NCBI RefSeq assembly: GCF_003363715.1
Contig: NZ_QREV01000012.1
Coordinates: forward strand, 1 to 64,000
DNA length: 64,000 nt
Source: Parabacteroides acidifaciens
GTDB lineage: Bacteria; Bacteroidota; Bacteroidia; Bacteroidales; Tannerellaceae
Direction of reading: 5' to 3'
How positions within the stretch are numbered: position 1 is the first letter of the stretch; each line of letters begins with the position of its first letter. The position numbers and the translations under genes were made by a program. Under the pieces are notes generated by a model that saw only the letters and a list, made by a program, of their open reading frames with translations, had not been told where the DNA came from and ran no database searches. Shown here piece after piece: positions 9,389-18,264 of the stretch.

Positions 9389-10245
9389 ACGTTTTTAGTG
9401 TTTTTGTTTATTATGTTAGAATCGATATCTTTATATTCTTTTTGTTTTGTAAATAATAAAGGAATGCGTTTGAATGCTTTAAGAGCTCTTTCTCGGAAAC
9501 TGTGGAACAGCGAATTGCCGATAGTGCGATAGCCTGTTACGGGACGTGCATTCCTATCATATATGTATTTTATCTTTCCGTAATCTTTCAAGCCATTGGC
9601 CATCATGCCATCTTCTCCACGTTTAATATTTGTACGGAAACGAATCTTTTTCCCATATTCTGTTTTAAATGCAAAAACCATTCCTCTTACACTTAATTCC
9701 GGACGATTAATGGAATTGATGTATAAGTATATGTCGCGGCATAATTCATAAAAGAAAAGCCCTATGGCAGAATGTGTCTCATCAGGTATATAGCTCCAAA
9801 GGGAGTATACTCCGGAGATTCCGGGTTTTGCTAAATGTTTTACAAGATGTTCCACATAATGTGGAGGGTATAAAGTGTCAGAATCGATGCAAATGTAATA
9901 ATCTCCTTTAGCATGATCGAGACCACAGTTACGTGCATAGCCATGACCTTGTCTCTTTTCCTGAAAAAAGGGAACTCCCAATGTTTCAAAAATTTCGGCA
10001 GTTCTGTCTGAAGAATTATTGTCAATACCAATAAACTCTATTGGATATTTTGATATAGTTTCACTTAGTGACCAGATATTTGCAGCTAAATGATATTCTT
10101 CATTGTGTGCAATTATCACGATAGAAACTAAAGGATGATCGCTCTGTTTTGCTTTTATATTTGCACGTATTTCCTTGATAATATTTATAGGAATATTATT
10201 AAAAGGTTTCCCGTATAGTGACAAATATTTGTTGTACCACTTCAT
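9385..10245 (-). CDS. Glycosyltransferase, GT2 family
   Basis: A compact soluble GT2 enzyme of 286 residues. VSIVIIAHNEE (about 40-50) opens the GT-A fold, IGIDNNSSDRT is the nucleotide-binding turn, and ICIDSDTLYP carries the DxD metal site. RQGHGYARNCGLDHA is a typical family 2 segment. No strong membrane helix is visible apart from one weak hydrophobic stretch. It overlaps both neighbours by 4 bp (start at 10245, end at 9385), so the three genes are translationally coupled. It would add one sugar to the lipid-linked repeat unit. The specificity is not predictable. Confidence 0.8.
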   Translation of the reverse strand: MKWYNKYLSLYGKPFNNIPINIIKEIRANIKAKQSDHPLVSIVIIAHNEEYHLAANIWSLSETISKYPIEFIGIDNNSSDRTAEIFETLGVPFFQEKRQGHGYARNCGLDHAKGDYYICIDSDTLYPPHYVEHLVKHLAKPGISGVYSLWSYIPDETHSAIGLFFYELCRDIYLYINSINRPELSVRGMVFAFKTEYGKKIRFRTNIKRGEDGMMANGLKDYGKIKYIYDRNARPVTGYRTIGNSLFHSFRERALKAFKRIPLLFTKQKEYKDIDSNIINKNTKNV

Positions 10246-11441
10246 TTCTTATAATATTTATCAATGATAGTATAAATTTTTCGGACACTATGTCCCCAAC
10301 TATGTGTTTCTGCAAAACAGATGCGTTCTTCTTTCCGCATGGGATTATTTATTTCTTCCAACGCATTATCTAAGGCTTGGAGATATTCGTCTTCATTTGC
10401 CGGAAGATATGTATGCGCCGCAAAAATGTCCTGCATGGTATGAGTACTGGTAGCTACTGTTGGTTTCCCCATTGCCAGGTATTCGTCTATTTTTAAAGGA
10501 TAATTCCCATTTGTAATATCGTTGACCATTTGCGGATTGATACAGACATCGTAACTGCTAATATAGGCAGGTAATGTTTCGACCGGTTTTTTTCCTAAAA
10601 AATAGACATTGGAAAGCTGGTGTATCGGATGTTTGCTGAATACTTCGTCTTCCGGACCTGTAAAAACAAAGCTGTATGTAGGACGTTTTTTTGCAATTCG
10701 CAGCAGTAAATCGCTATCCAGGCGGGTACTGTTAACAGTTCCCACATAGCCGATTACAGGGTGTGGAACCGGTTTCATATCTTCTGGTACAGGCCAGCTC
10801 TTTCTACCGTCGTACAGAGACAGATTGACTCCGGTTTCGATGGGATAAGTATGACGATTATATTTCCGGAAACGCTCGGCAAAATGTGTAGAGTTTGCCA
10901 ATACGATATCGGACTTGGCTGCCAATAGCGGTTCAAGCCTTGTTCCGTTCTTTTTCCAATAGGACTCGCCTATAACAAAATCTCTGCAGTAATAAATAGA
11001 GAGAGACGGTTTTAGATACTCCTTTAAATACTGACTGCGAAAGATATCCGTATCTATTAGATGGATATAATTGTTGAAACCTAACTGCGTTGCAATTTGG
11101 CGGATATGGTTTGCAATCTTTCGGTTATTTAGTTTATTCACCCAATCAAATAAAAAACTTGTCGGTAATTTCCCGACCGGCAATATGCAAAACGGACAAT
11201 CCGCAATCCACATATTTTCGTTAAGTTGACGAATAGGAGAGACCAGTTTTTTTATCACATCCATCCTGCGAATCCAAGCTTTATTTTTGTTACCTCGGAA
11301 TCGGGTGGAATAATCCATCGGGGTATTGAGATACAAAACCCGATTCTTTTTCGATATCTCTAATGCTGTATTTTTGATCGTACTGCCTATCTCGATATCC
11401 CAAGGCTGTAAACTGGTAATGATGAAGTCGCGGTTTTCCAT
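10242..11441 (-). CDS. Glycosyltransferase, GT4/TuaH-like (GT-B fold)
   Basis: The 399-residue protein has the two-domain GT-B pattern. The N-terminus (DFIITSLQPWDIEIGS) resembles TuaH-type glycosyltransferases. The C-terminal half contains HPVIGYVGTVNS, typical of the linker to the donor domain, and KIDEYLAMGKPTVATST, the donor-binding loop with the conserved acidic residue before LAMGKP. It is a soluble or peripheral membrane enzyme. It overlaps the downstream GT2 gene by 4 bp and is separated from the upstream GT4 gene by 7 bp. The sugar donor is unknown. Confidence 0.8.
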   Translation of the reverse strand: MENRDFIITSLQPWDIEIGSTIKNTALEISKKNRVLYLNTPMDYSTRFRGNKNKAWIRRMDVIKKLVSPIRQLNENMWIADCPFCILPVGKLPTSFLFDWVNKLNNRKIANHIRQIATQLGFNNYIHLIDTDIFRSQYLKEYLKPSLSIYYCRDFVIGESYWKKNGTRLEPLLAAKSDIVLANSTHFAERFRKYNRHTYPIETGVNLSLYDGRKSWPVPEDMKPVPHPVIGYVGTVNSTRLDSDLLLRIAKKRPTYSFVFTGPEDEVFSKHPIHQLSNVYFLGKKPVETLPAYISSYDVCINPQMVNDITNGNYPLKIDEYLAMGKPTVATSTHTMQDIFAAHTYLPANEDEYLQALDNALEEINNPMRKEERICFAETHSWGHSVRKIYTIIDKYYKK

Positions 11442-11448
11442 GATGTCT

Positions 11449-12573
11449 TTATTTAGATTTGATAATCGATTGATATAATTTTAATAGTTCATGGGCTGTA
11501 TGCTCCCATGAAAAATGTTTGGAACGTGCGAGTCCGTAAGCTGATTGTTTTTGATAAAACTCCTTATCTCGTTCCAATAAAAGGAGTTGATTCGCTATTG
11601 ATTGCTCGTCTGTCGGGTCTGTCAGGATAGCGCCTTCACCCCCGACTTCCGGCATGGATGATGTATTGGATGTTATAACCGGGGTTCCACAAGCCATGGC
11701 TTCCAATAAAGGAATACCGAAGCTTTCCCGTAAAGAGGTGTAAAGGAAAGCAAAAGCTCCATTATAAAGGAAGGGTAAATCTGTATTCGGAATGTAACCC
11801 GGCAGATGGAGATAAGGACGAATATCTTCCAAGCCTGTCTCTTTCAAAATATCATCTACATATTCCGGTTTTAGGTCTGCGATCAACAGAGGACGTTTCT
11901 CTTGGGAGTGTTGCAGGTACAAATGATAGGCTTTTAACGTACGAGGTGTATTTTTCTTCGGATCCGTATTCCCCAGGAAAAACAGATAACCGGTTGTTGA
12001 GATATATTTTTGCGTGACTGATTTTATATTATCCAACGGATGAAAATGATTGCTAAAACCATTATAGATAGCCATGATCTTATTTTCCGGCAAATGAAGC
12101 GTTTCCCGTATCCGGTTACATTCGAAATGGGAGACGGTGATGATTTTCCGACACTTAGGCAAAATGCGCGGTACAACCAAGCGTCTATAATGCCATCCCA
12201 TATTTTGATACAACGATTTGCTACTATTCTGCCTGTTTTCCAGGAAAATAATGTCATGGAGAGTCAGAACCAAAGGTACTTGGGTACGTAAAGGCGCTGT
12301 ATTACTTGTGCAATGAAGCAAATCAGGCTTGATTTTGTTTACTGCACGTGGCAATGCCCATTGCTCCCAAAGTGGATAGGTTGGGCATTGTACCTCGATG
12401 ATATGTACATTATCCGTTTCTCTCAGGCAATGGTCCGGTCCTGGGCTTACAAAGATGAAATATTCATTTTCTTTATCTATCCTCTGCAATTCGCGTACGG
12501 TTTCAAGAACTACAAAATCCATTCCATGCTTATTCGGGCGGAAAATACGTTGTGCTTCTATGGCGATTTTCAT
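11449..12573 (-). CDS. Glycosyltransferase, GT4 family
   Basis: A GT-B fold enzyme with the group 1 donor motif: FAFLYTSLRESFGIPLLEA carries the conserved E-x7-E pair and is followed by MACGTPVITS. LVLTLHDIIFLEN is typical of the acceptor domain. I placed the start at MKIAIEAQRIF (12573), the usual GT4 opening; the longer frame from 12615 would add 14 residues and overlap the upstream gene by 26 bp. With the chosen start the gap is 16 bp. It is part of the minus-strand polysaccharide operon. Mannosyl- or rhamnosyltransferases look like this, but the specificity cannot be assigned. Confidence 0.85.
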   Translation of the reverse strand: MKIAIEAQRIFRPNKHGMDFVVLETVRELQRIDKENEYFIFVSPGPDHCLRETDNVHIIEVQCPTYPLWEQWALPRAVNKIKPDLLHCTSNTAPLRTQVPLVLTLHDIIFLENRQNSSKSLYQNMGWHYRRLVVPRILPKCRKIITVSHFECNRIRETLHLPENKIMAIYNGFSNHFHPLDNIKSVTQKYISTTGYLFFLGNTDPKKNTPRTLKAYHLYLQHSQEKRPLLIADLKPEYVDDILKETGLEDIRPYLHLPGYIPNTDLPFLYNGAFAFLYTSLRESFGIPLLEAMACGTPVITSNTSSMPEVGGEGAILTDPTDEQSIANQLLLLERDKEFYQKQSAYGLARSKHFSWEHTAHELLKLYQSIIKSK

Positions 12574-12589
12574 TTTGTCGGGTTTTATT

Positions 12590-13819
12590 TTAATTTGTAT
12601 CGGATGAATGATCACTATGTGCCGTATGAATAAATTCTTTGTTAGCTCCTCTCAACCGGAAAAGGTTGAAAAACATCAACAGGAATAGTATCGGTAAGCT
12701 GAAGATAGCTTTCCGAAATCTTTTGTCCACAAGATAATCCGGGATTGCCATGAAAAAAGAAAAAATTAGAACAAACGTGATTCCCCACCATTTAAGGGAT
12801 AAAGCCCAATCGTACCAGGTTGTTATAAATGAAAATATTATCAGAAAGCCCAATAGAATAACTCGCGGAGGCATCATCCATTGCAAAAGTTTATCGCAAT
12901 AATCCCAATTACCCGAGAAGAAAGCTCTGGGTAGTTTCCACAGGCCGGAGAACAAATTTGTAAATTGTGTCGCAATCCATCTGCGCCGCTGCTCATAAAA
13001 CTGCCCCTTCTTTTGAATTTTTTCATCGTAAGTATATACATCTTCCAAAAATTCAATATATATATTTTGCGAAAGCAACATCGCTTCCAGTTGCTTGTCC
13101 ACCCCGACATGAGCTGCTTTATAAATATATTGCCTAAGCCAGTCATAATCGAACGCCATGCCGGAGCCTATCAATGCCGAAGAGAATCCCAGGCGGGTAT
13201 GTCCCGAACGGAAAATAGAATTATTGATTTCTTCACTGACTGCATCCAAAACAGCTGTATTTGTATTCCTGTTTTTTGCCACCCGGTGTGTCTGGATGGC
13301 CAGGCACCCGGAGTAATAGGCATCATTCAATTTATTCAGGAAAGAGGAGTTTACTATATTATCTGCATCCATGATTACAACCATATCGCACTTTTCTTCT
13401 TTTGTACTCAGGTAATCCATGGCAAGGCGAAGTGCATTTGTCTTTGTGCTTTGAGCGTATTGTACTTCTAATACTGTAATAGATGGTAGTGCTTTTAGTG
13501 TTTGCATCGTCCTTTCCTGCATCTTATCGGCTATAACGATCAGTTCATACATATAAGACGGATAATCCTGTTCCATAAATGAACAGACAGAATTAATGAT
13601 AACCGCATCTTCTTGATAAGCGGGGAAAAGGACGACGAAGCGATGCTTTTTCCTGGCAGGAGGATATTTATTTTTTATTTTCTTCAATGAAGCCAACGAG
13701 AAAATGAAAATATACAATACTGCTATTAGAAACAGAAGAAATATAATTGCATCTGCATATTCTATCAGTTTATCTCCGTAGGAGAGCCACCATTTGTTTA
13801 TTTCATATTCAAAATCCAT
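12590..13819 (-). CDS. Membrane glycosyltransferase, GT2 family (paralogue of 2723-3883)
   Basis: The layout matches the 2723-3883 protein: an N-terminal membrane segment (about 24-48), LFPAYQEDAV at the start of the GT-A fold, VIMDADN as the metal site, NNSIFRSGHTRLGFSSALIG in mid-protein, EQRRRW as the acceptor motif, and hydrophobic segments at about 325-385. The C-terminus FNLFRLRGANKEFIHT is shared almost exactly with the paralogue. It is 10 bp from the polymerase gene. The shared family and shared locus suggest duplication followed by change of acceptor, with each copy now in a different operon. Confidence 0.85.
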   Translation of the reverse strand: MDFEYEINKWWLSYGDKLIEYADAIIFLLFLIAVLYIFIFSLASLKKIKNKYPPARKKHRFVVLFPAYQEDAVIINSVCSFMEQDYPSYMYELIVIADKMQERTMQTLKALPSITVLEVQYAQSTKTNALRLAMDYLSTKEEKCDMVVIMDADNIVNSSFLNKLNDAYYSGCLAIQTHRVAKNRNTNTAVLDAVSEEINNSIFRSGHTRLGFSSALIGSGMAFDYDWLRQYIYKAAHVGVDKQLEAMLLSQNIYIEFLEDVYTYDEKIQKKGQFYEQRRRWIATQFTNLFSGLWKLPRAFFSGNWDYCDKLLQWMMPPRVILLGFLIIFSFITTWYDWALSLKWWGITFVLIFSFFMAIPDYLVDKRFRKAIFSLPILFLLMFFNLFRLRGANKEFIHTAHSDHSSDTN

Positions 13820-13828
13820 ATTCTGTTT

Positions 13829-15277
13829 TTATATTGGTTCTAATTTTGTTTGTTTTGTTAATTCCTTGTCATACGACTCTCCTAAAACAAGAAAAGTCTG
13901 AAATATGTACACGAGATATCCTGTTGGGTATTGCCAGAAAAAGTTATTGCCGTATGCACTGAGCATAATACCCCACAGGCCGCAATTCATGGCTATCAAC
14001 ATGCCTTTCAATTCTCTATTTCGGATGCGGAACATAATCAGGTAGGCACTGTATATAATAACAAAAAGTAGAATGGCTATATGCAGGCATAGTCCAACAA
14101 CTCCGTATTGTACCCAAATACTGACAAAATGAGAGTCTGTTGGAATTTGAGTCGTAAAACGTACAGAAAAACGCCTGTTTTCTCCGCCAGCCAGACCGAC
14201 GCCTTCACCGAACGGCTTGTGAACCATGTATTCAGCCAGTCGTTGCTGGTTTGCTTTTCTCACAAGGTAGGAAGCGTCTTTTTCCGGATGGAATGCTGTA
14301 CGCATACGGCGTATCTGTTGGTTTGAATTTAAGATATAAGTATGGGCGAAAAAGACGTATATAAAAATTAAGCATATACCACCTGTGACAATGTAGCGAA
14401 TATTCTTATTCAGAATGATAAACATACCTAATCCTCCAAGGGGAACAATCATAGCGCCACGTGTACCGGATAACATCAATGCGTAAATGGCAAATAATGA
14501 TACGAATCTGTAATAATAGCGGAGTCCTTTTCTGGGAGTATAAAAAGATAGAATCATATAAATGACAGAAGCCATTCCCATATTTGAACCGAAATTTCCG
14601 GCATCTGAAAAAATTGAGAAATAGCGTGTTCCGCTTGCCAGAAGATGGGTTTTGTAACTGCCGCTTTGTATTAACCAGATTTTTTCTCCGGCATCGAAAC
14701 CGATGTAACGTTGTATAAGAACTTTACCTATGGCTATCAGGGTAAATATGGATAGTAATAAAAGAATGTTTTTTATATCCTGAACTCTGTTTAATAGCAA
14801 TGAAGTTAATACAACCAACAATGTGAAATTATAGAAATGAGTACGAGTGAATATCCAAGCTTCCACCATTCCTGAAGGATTAAACAGTTCCAGAAATACA
14901 TACGTCATCCAAATAAGTGAAATATATAATAATTTATTATTGGCTCTATGCCAGGGTATTTTACCTCCGCACAATGAATAAAGAAAGATGCAAGTTAAAA
15001 GGAAAAAAATGAAAATATCCATGATGACACTACTATTTTGGATATTTATATAACGTAGTACCCCGATGAAAAAATAATTCATTGTGAACAATGTGATAAA
15101 GCCTAAGTAGGGTTTGTTCAGTACCGTAAATATGTAAAGCGCTAAAAATGGTATAATAACAACAGCAGCAGCCATTAACCATGCTTCCCGAAGCAAGGTG
15201 TAAACTAACAGCGTAAGTCCTATCACCAGAAAGAAATAGGGACTGAAAAGCATTGTGTTGTTTTTTGTGTTATCCAT
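13829..15277 (-). CDS. wzy: O-antigen polymerase/ligase family protein (Wzy-like)
   Basis: An integral membrane protein of 482 residues with about 10-12 hydrophobic segments and a large loop at about 310-390. The stretch ALMLSGTRGAMIVPLGG matches the Wzy_C/O-antigen ligase region, where the arginine after SGT is typical. It would polymerise lipid-linked repeat units on the outer face of the inner membrane. A ligase role cannot be excluded because ligases and polymerases share the fold. It lies 3 bp from the chain-length gene, the usual partnership in Wzy-dependent loci. Confidence 0.8.
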   Translation of the reverse strand: MDNTKNNTMLFSPYFFLVIGLTLLVYTLLREAWLMAAAVVIIPFLALYIFTVLNKPYLGFITLFTMNYFFIGVLRYINIQNSSVIMDIFIFFLLTCIFLYSLCGGKIPWHRANNKLLYISLIWMTYVFLELFNPSGMVEAWIFTRTHFYNFTLLVVLTSLLLNRVQDIKNILLLLSIFTLIAIGKVLIQRYIGFDAGEKIWLIQSGSYKTHLLASGTRYFSIFSDAGNFGSNMGMASVIYMILSFYTPRKGLRYYYRFVSLFAIYALMLSGTRGAMIVPLGGLGMFIILNKNIRYIVTGGICLIFIYVFFAHTYILNSNQQIRRMRTAFHPEKDASYLVRKANQQRLAEYMVHKPFGEGVGLAGGENRRFSVRFTTQIPTDSHFVSIWVQYGVVGLCLHIAILLFVIIYSAYLIMFRIRNRELKGMLIAMNCGLWGIMLSAYGNNFFWQYPTGYLVYIFQTFLVLGESYDKELTKQTKLEPI

Positions 15278-15280
15278 TAA

Positions 15281-17443
15281 TCAGGCTTTATTAGCTGTAA
15301 TACCAAATTGATTTAGTCGGAATATCAGATTCTTCAATCCGGAGTAGGGAGGAAGCTGGCCGGTGAAATCTTCTACAAATTCACGTTCTGTACGGTTCAA
15401 CAGTAAATAAAGAGGTTTTTCTTTTATCTGTTTTCTAAAATGGTCCAGAAGTTGGGTATCGCTGGTAGCCCAGACCCGGCAAGCATCTGCCACTAACAGA
15501 TTGACTTGCGCTTCCTGCAATAAGTCTGTAGAGATGGTATATTCTCTTAATGGGGGATATTCGACTATAAGGATATCCGGACTATCTTGTCCGTATGGCG
15601 GTTCGTAAATATTAAAAATACTCTGGGCCTGAGCATACACCATCGATTGGGAATTATAGTCTTTACCATAGGTTATGATTTTGACATTGAATCCCAGGTC
15701 TTCCCAGTATTCCTGCAAGTAAGAAGCGATAAAGCTTTTTCCCTCTTGTTCTCCAAAACTGATCAGATTAATGATTGCAGTCTGGCCTAATCGTAAAAAT
15801 ACATTTAATTGATTACAGCAATAGGCCGCAACAACCCTGTTTGATGCTTTTGTAAACCCTCGGTATTTCAGATTTATGTGTCCGGTAAATGCAGCCAGAA
15901 CCGGCAGTCCGGTAAGCCGTTTGGCACGGTCTGCATCCCGTAGTGTACGATCCAGTAATTCTATCAACAGGTTAAAGCCGATAATAAGCAACAAGCTACC
16001 CATAAAAGCACCTATTACCAACAACATACGCTTACTTTTGTCACTCATAATAGGAAACGTCGGTTCGGAAATCATTCTTAACGTGGCAGAAGTAAGTTGT
16101 ATATCTTTTTGCTTCATTTTAGCCATATTAAGCGCGTGCAACATCTGTAAATAGGATTGTTCTAATATTTTAATTTCGCGTTGTTGCCGATCTAATTGTG
16201 TTCCAATAGGAGAATAAATCTTATATTGTTCATTGTAAACCTTTTTTCTTTGTTCTAAAACATCCAACTCGGCTTTAGCTTTTGTTTTCGCAATGGTTTG
16301 CTTAAGCCATTCGTCAACAAGCCCGTCAACAGCAACGCCTTCTTTACTTTCTTTGTAACTATTTATCATCGTTGTCAAAGAAGAGATCTTTTGTTCGGCA
16401 TTTTTTAGTTGCGTCTTGTATTCTTGAAGTTCAGTATCTTTAGCTTGCATCTCTTCCGAGTTGAACGTCTCGATTTCAGTTATTTTTCCATTGATGGAAG
16501 AAATTTCATTCAAAGCTTGAATGAATTCTTCATTGGCTTTCACCAACTTTGTTCGGGTATTCATATATTGTTCCATCTCCAGAATGATTTTGTCCGCACT
16601 TTCGTAAGCTCTTCGGGTTGCTTCGTAGCGGTCTTCAAAATCAGAAAATGAATTAGCGATGGCTTTTGTTTGTTCTGGATAGTTAATCACGCTGTTTTCT
16701 ACATTGTAATTAACCAATTTGTCTTCCAGACCAGATAATTTTATTTGTTGCTTTTTTAGCTCTTTTTCATAATAAGCCACAATGTCGTTTGTTGTTTTAT
16801 ATCGTATATCCTCATAGGCAGAGCGCAACTCGTCGTATATTAGTTTGACTGTGCTTAATGTGATACCCGGATCTGTCGTTTGATAAGATATCTCTATCAG
16901 GTCACTGTTGTCCAGCCTTTTGGCTACAAGAGTGGATAGTGTCTTATAACTATAAAATGGACCATCGTTATTTAGTAATCCATACAAGTAATTTTCCGGA
17001 TCATTTTTCATGTATTTCATGAAGTTCTCAATTGTTTTTTCTTCAGAGCTCCTGTCGACCAACTGTAATAAGTCTGCCGGAATTGTTTTTATCAGATCCT
17101 TATAGTTTTTTGCCCTTATGTAAAGATTGTCTTCATCGAGATTTCCATGAACAAGATTTATAGCCAGTAACTTAATCGCGATATTCTTTTGCACACCTTT
17201 TTCTTTGGTTAGTTTAACCAAATTATCGAACATATTCTCTACCGATTTCCAGTTAGTCGGCTGTTGATCGCTATTTAAGCCTGTATCTGTGACAATACCT
17301 GTATAGATTGTCGTTTTTACGGTATATGTTTTAGGTATAAAGCGGGAAAAATAAATGACTAACCCCGTAACGATGACAGAGCCAAATATCAGTTGATATC
17401 GAATCCGGTAAAGAAAACGTATTATATATAATGTTATATTCAT
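15281..17443 (-). CDS. Wzz/Wzc-like chain-length protein with degenerate kinase domain
   Basis: Two membrane helices (about 17-32 and 475-495) bracket a long periplasmic part rich in coiled coil (about 215-430), as in polysaccharide co-polymerases. The cytoplasmic C-terminus keeps a Walker A-like SFGEQEGKS (about 562-570), but the Walker A' strand normally ending DAD reads KIITYGKDY, and the Walker B position reads ILIVEYPPL, with Glu where Asp is expected. There is no tyrosine cluster at the C-terminus. It therefore probably controls chain length without autokinase activity. The gene overlaps the TolC-like gene by 1 bp. The family call is firm; loss of kinase activity is inferred from motifs. 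Confidence 0.8.
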   Translation of the reverse strand: MNITLYIIRFLYRIRYQLIFGSVIVTGLVIYFSRFIPKTYTVKTTIYTGIVTDTGLNSDQQPTNWKSVENMFDNLVKLTKEKGVQKNIAIKLLAINLVHGNLDEDNLYIRAKNYKDLIKTIPADLLQLVDRSSEEKTIENFMKYMKNDPENYLYGLLNNDGPFYSYKTLSTLVAKRLDNSDLIEISYQTTDPGITLSTVKLIYDELRSAYEDIRYKTTNDIVAYYEKELKKQQIKLSGLEDKLVNYNVENSVINYPEQTKAIANSFSDFEDRYEATRRAYESADKIILEMEQYMNTRTKLVKANEEFIQALNEISSINGKITEIETFNSEEMQAKDTELQEYKTQLKNAEQKISSLTTMINSYKESKEGVAVDGLVDEWLKQTIAKTKAKAELDVLEQRKKVYNEQYKIYSPIGTQLDRQQREIKILEQSYLQMLHALNMAKMKQKDIQLTSATLRMISEPTFPIMSDKSKRMLLVIGAFMGSLLLIIGFNLLIELLDRTLRDADRAKRLTGLPVLAAFTGHINLKYRGFTKASNRVVAAYCCNQLNVFLRLGQTAIINLISFGEQEGKSFIASYLQEYWEDLGFNVKIITYGKDYNSQSMVYAQAQSIFNIYEPPYGQDSPDILIVEYPPLREYTISTDLLQEAQVNLLVADACRVWATSDTQLLDHFRKQIKEKPLYLLLNRTEREFVEDFTGQLPPYSGLKNLIFRLNQFGITANKA

Positions 17444-18246
17444 TATTCTTCCTGGTTGCTTCTGTTGATAATCTTTACGTTTGTAAGCATCTCGAGCAAT
17501 GTAACGGCATTATGTAGAGCGGCACGGCCTTCCTGATAGGTGATTACAGCACTTGAACGGCGGCCTCTTTCAAGGGAAAGTGATGTAATGTCGATTTTCC
17601 CATTAATGAAATCTTGTTCTGATATTTTCATTTGGGCATTGTATAAAGCGGCTGCATCAGATTTTGCTTTTAACGTCGCTAATTGCTGGAGTACATTGTT
17701 GTAGGCTTGTAAAATCATTAATTTCCGTTCTTCTACCGACATCTCATATTCAGATTGCAGCTGAATATATTGTGCTTTCTTTACTCTGTTTTTTTGTTTC
17801 CTACTTGTCAAATCCCCTATTGGGATACTGACAGACACCCCAACATTATATAAATTCTGATTGTTTCCTACGTTACTGATTATAGGGTCTACAGGGGTTC
17901 CCTCTGTGATAGAAGTCGAATAGAGGTTATTTCGTCCGTATTGATATGTTCCTTGCAATCTCAAATAATTGAGCCATTCGCGATGCGTGATTTCCCGTTC
18001 CGCATTTGCCTCGTCCCGCCTTGCTTCATAGATCTTTACAGATGGATGCTCGTAGACGGATTGAAGGAATACAGATAGAGGGGGTAATTGAATGCGCTCG
18101 TAATCATCCAACATTGCCTGTATGGAATCAGATTCGGAATTGGCACTGACTTCCACGACAGTAGCATTGTCTGTATAGCTTTTCTTTTTTTGTGCTATGC
18201 AATGTATGGAACTGAATATCAATAATAATATAAATGTTGTTTTCAT
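17443..18246 (-). CDS. Short TolC-like outer membrane protein
   Basis: A signal peptide (about 1-18, ending HCIAQ) precedes 250 residues rich in helix-forming sequence. Residues about 80-265 contain one TolC-type unit: EREITHREWLNYLRLQGTY begins a strand-helix pattern, and VSVSIPIGDLTSRKQKNRVK resembles the conserved OEP segment. TolC family proteins usually have about 430-480 residues with two such units; this one has 267, so it would need a different assembly. Similar short proteins occur in Bacteroidetes polysaccharide loci, where they may help export in place of Wza. That role is inferred from position. Confidence 0.65.
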   Translation of the reverse strand: MKTTFILLLIFSSIHCIAQKKKSYTDNATVVEVSANSESDSIQAMLDDYERIQLPPLSVFLQSVYEHPSVKIYEARRDEANAEREITHREWLNYLRLQGTYQYGRNNLYSTSITEGTPVDPIISNVGNNQNLYNVGVSVSIPIGDLTSRKQKNRVKKAQYIQLQSEYEMSVEERKLMILQAYNNVLQQLATLKAKSDAAALYNAQMKISEQDFINGKIDITSLSLERGRRSSAVITYQEGRAALHNAVTLLEMLTNVKIINRSNQEE

Positions 18247-18264
18247 GGTGTTCCTCCTTCGGGT

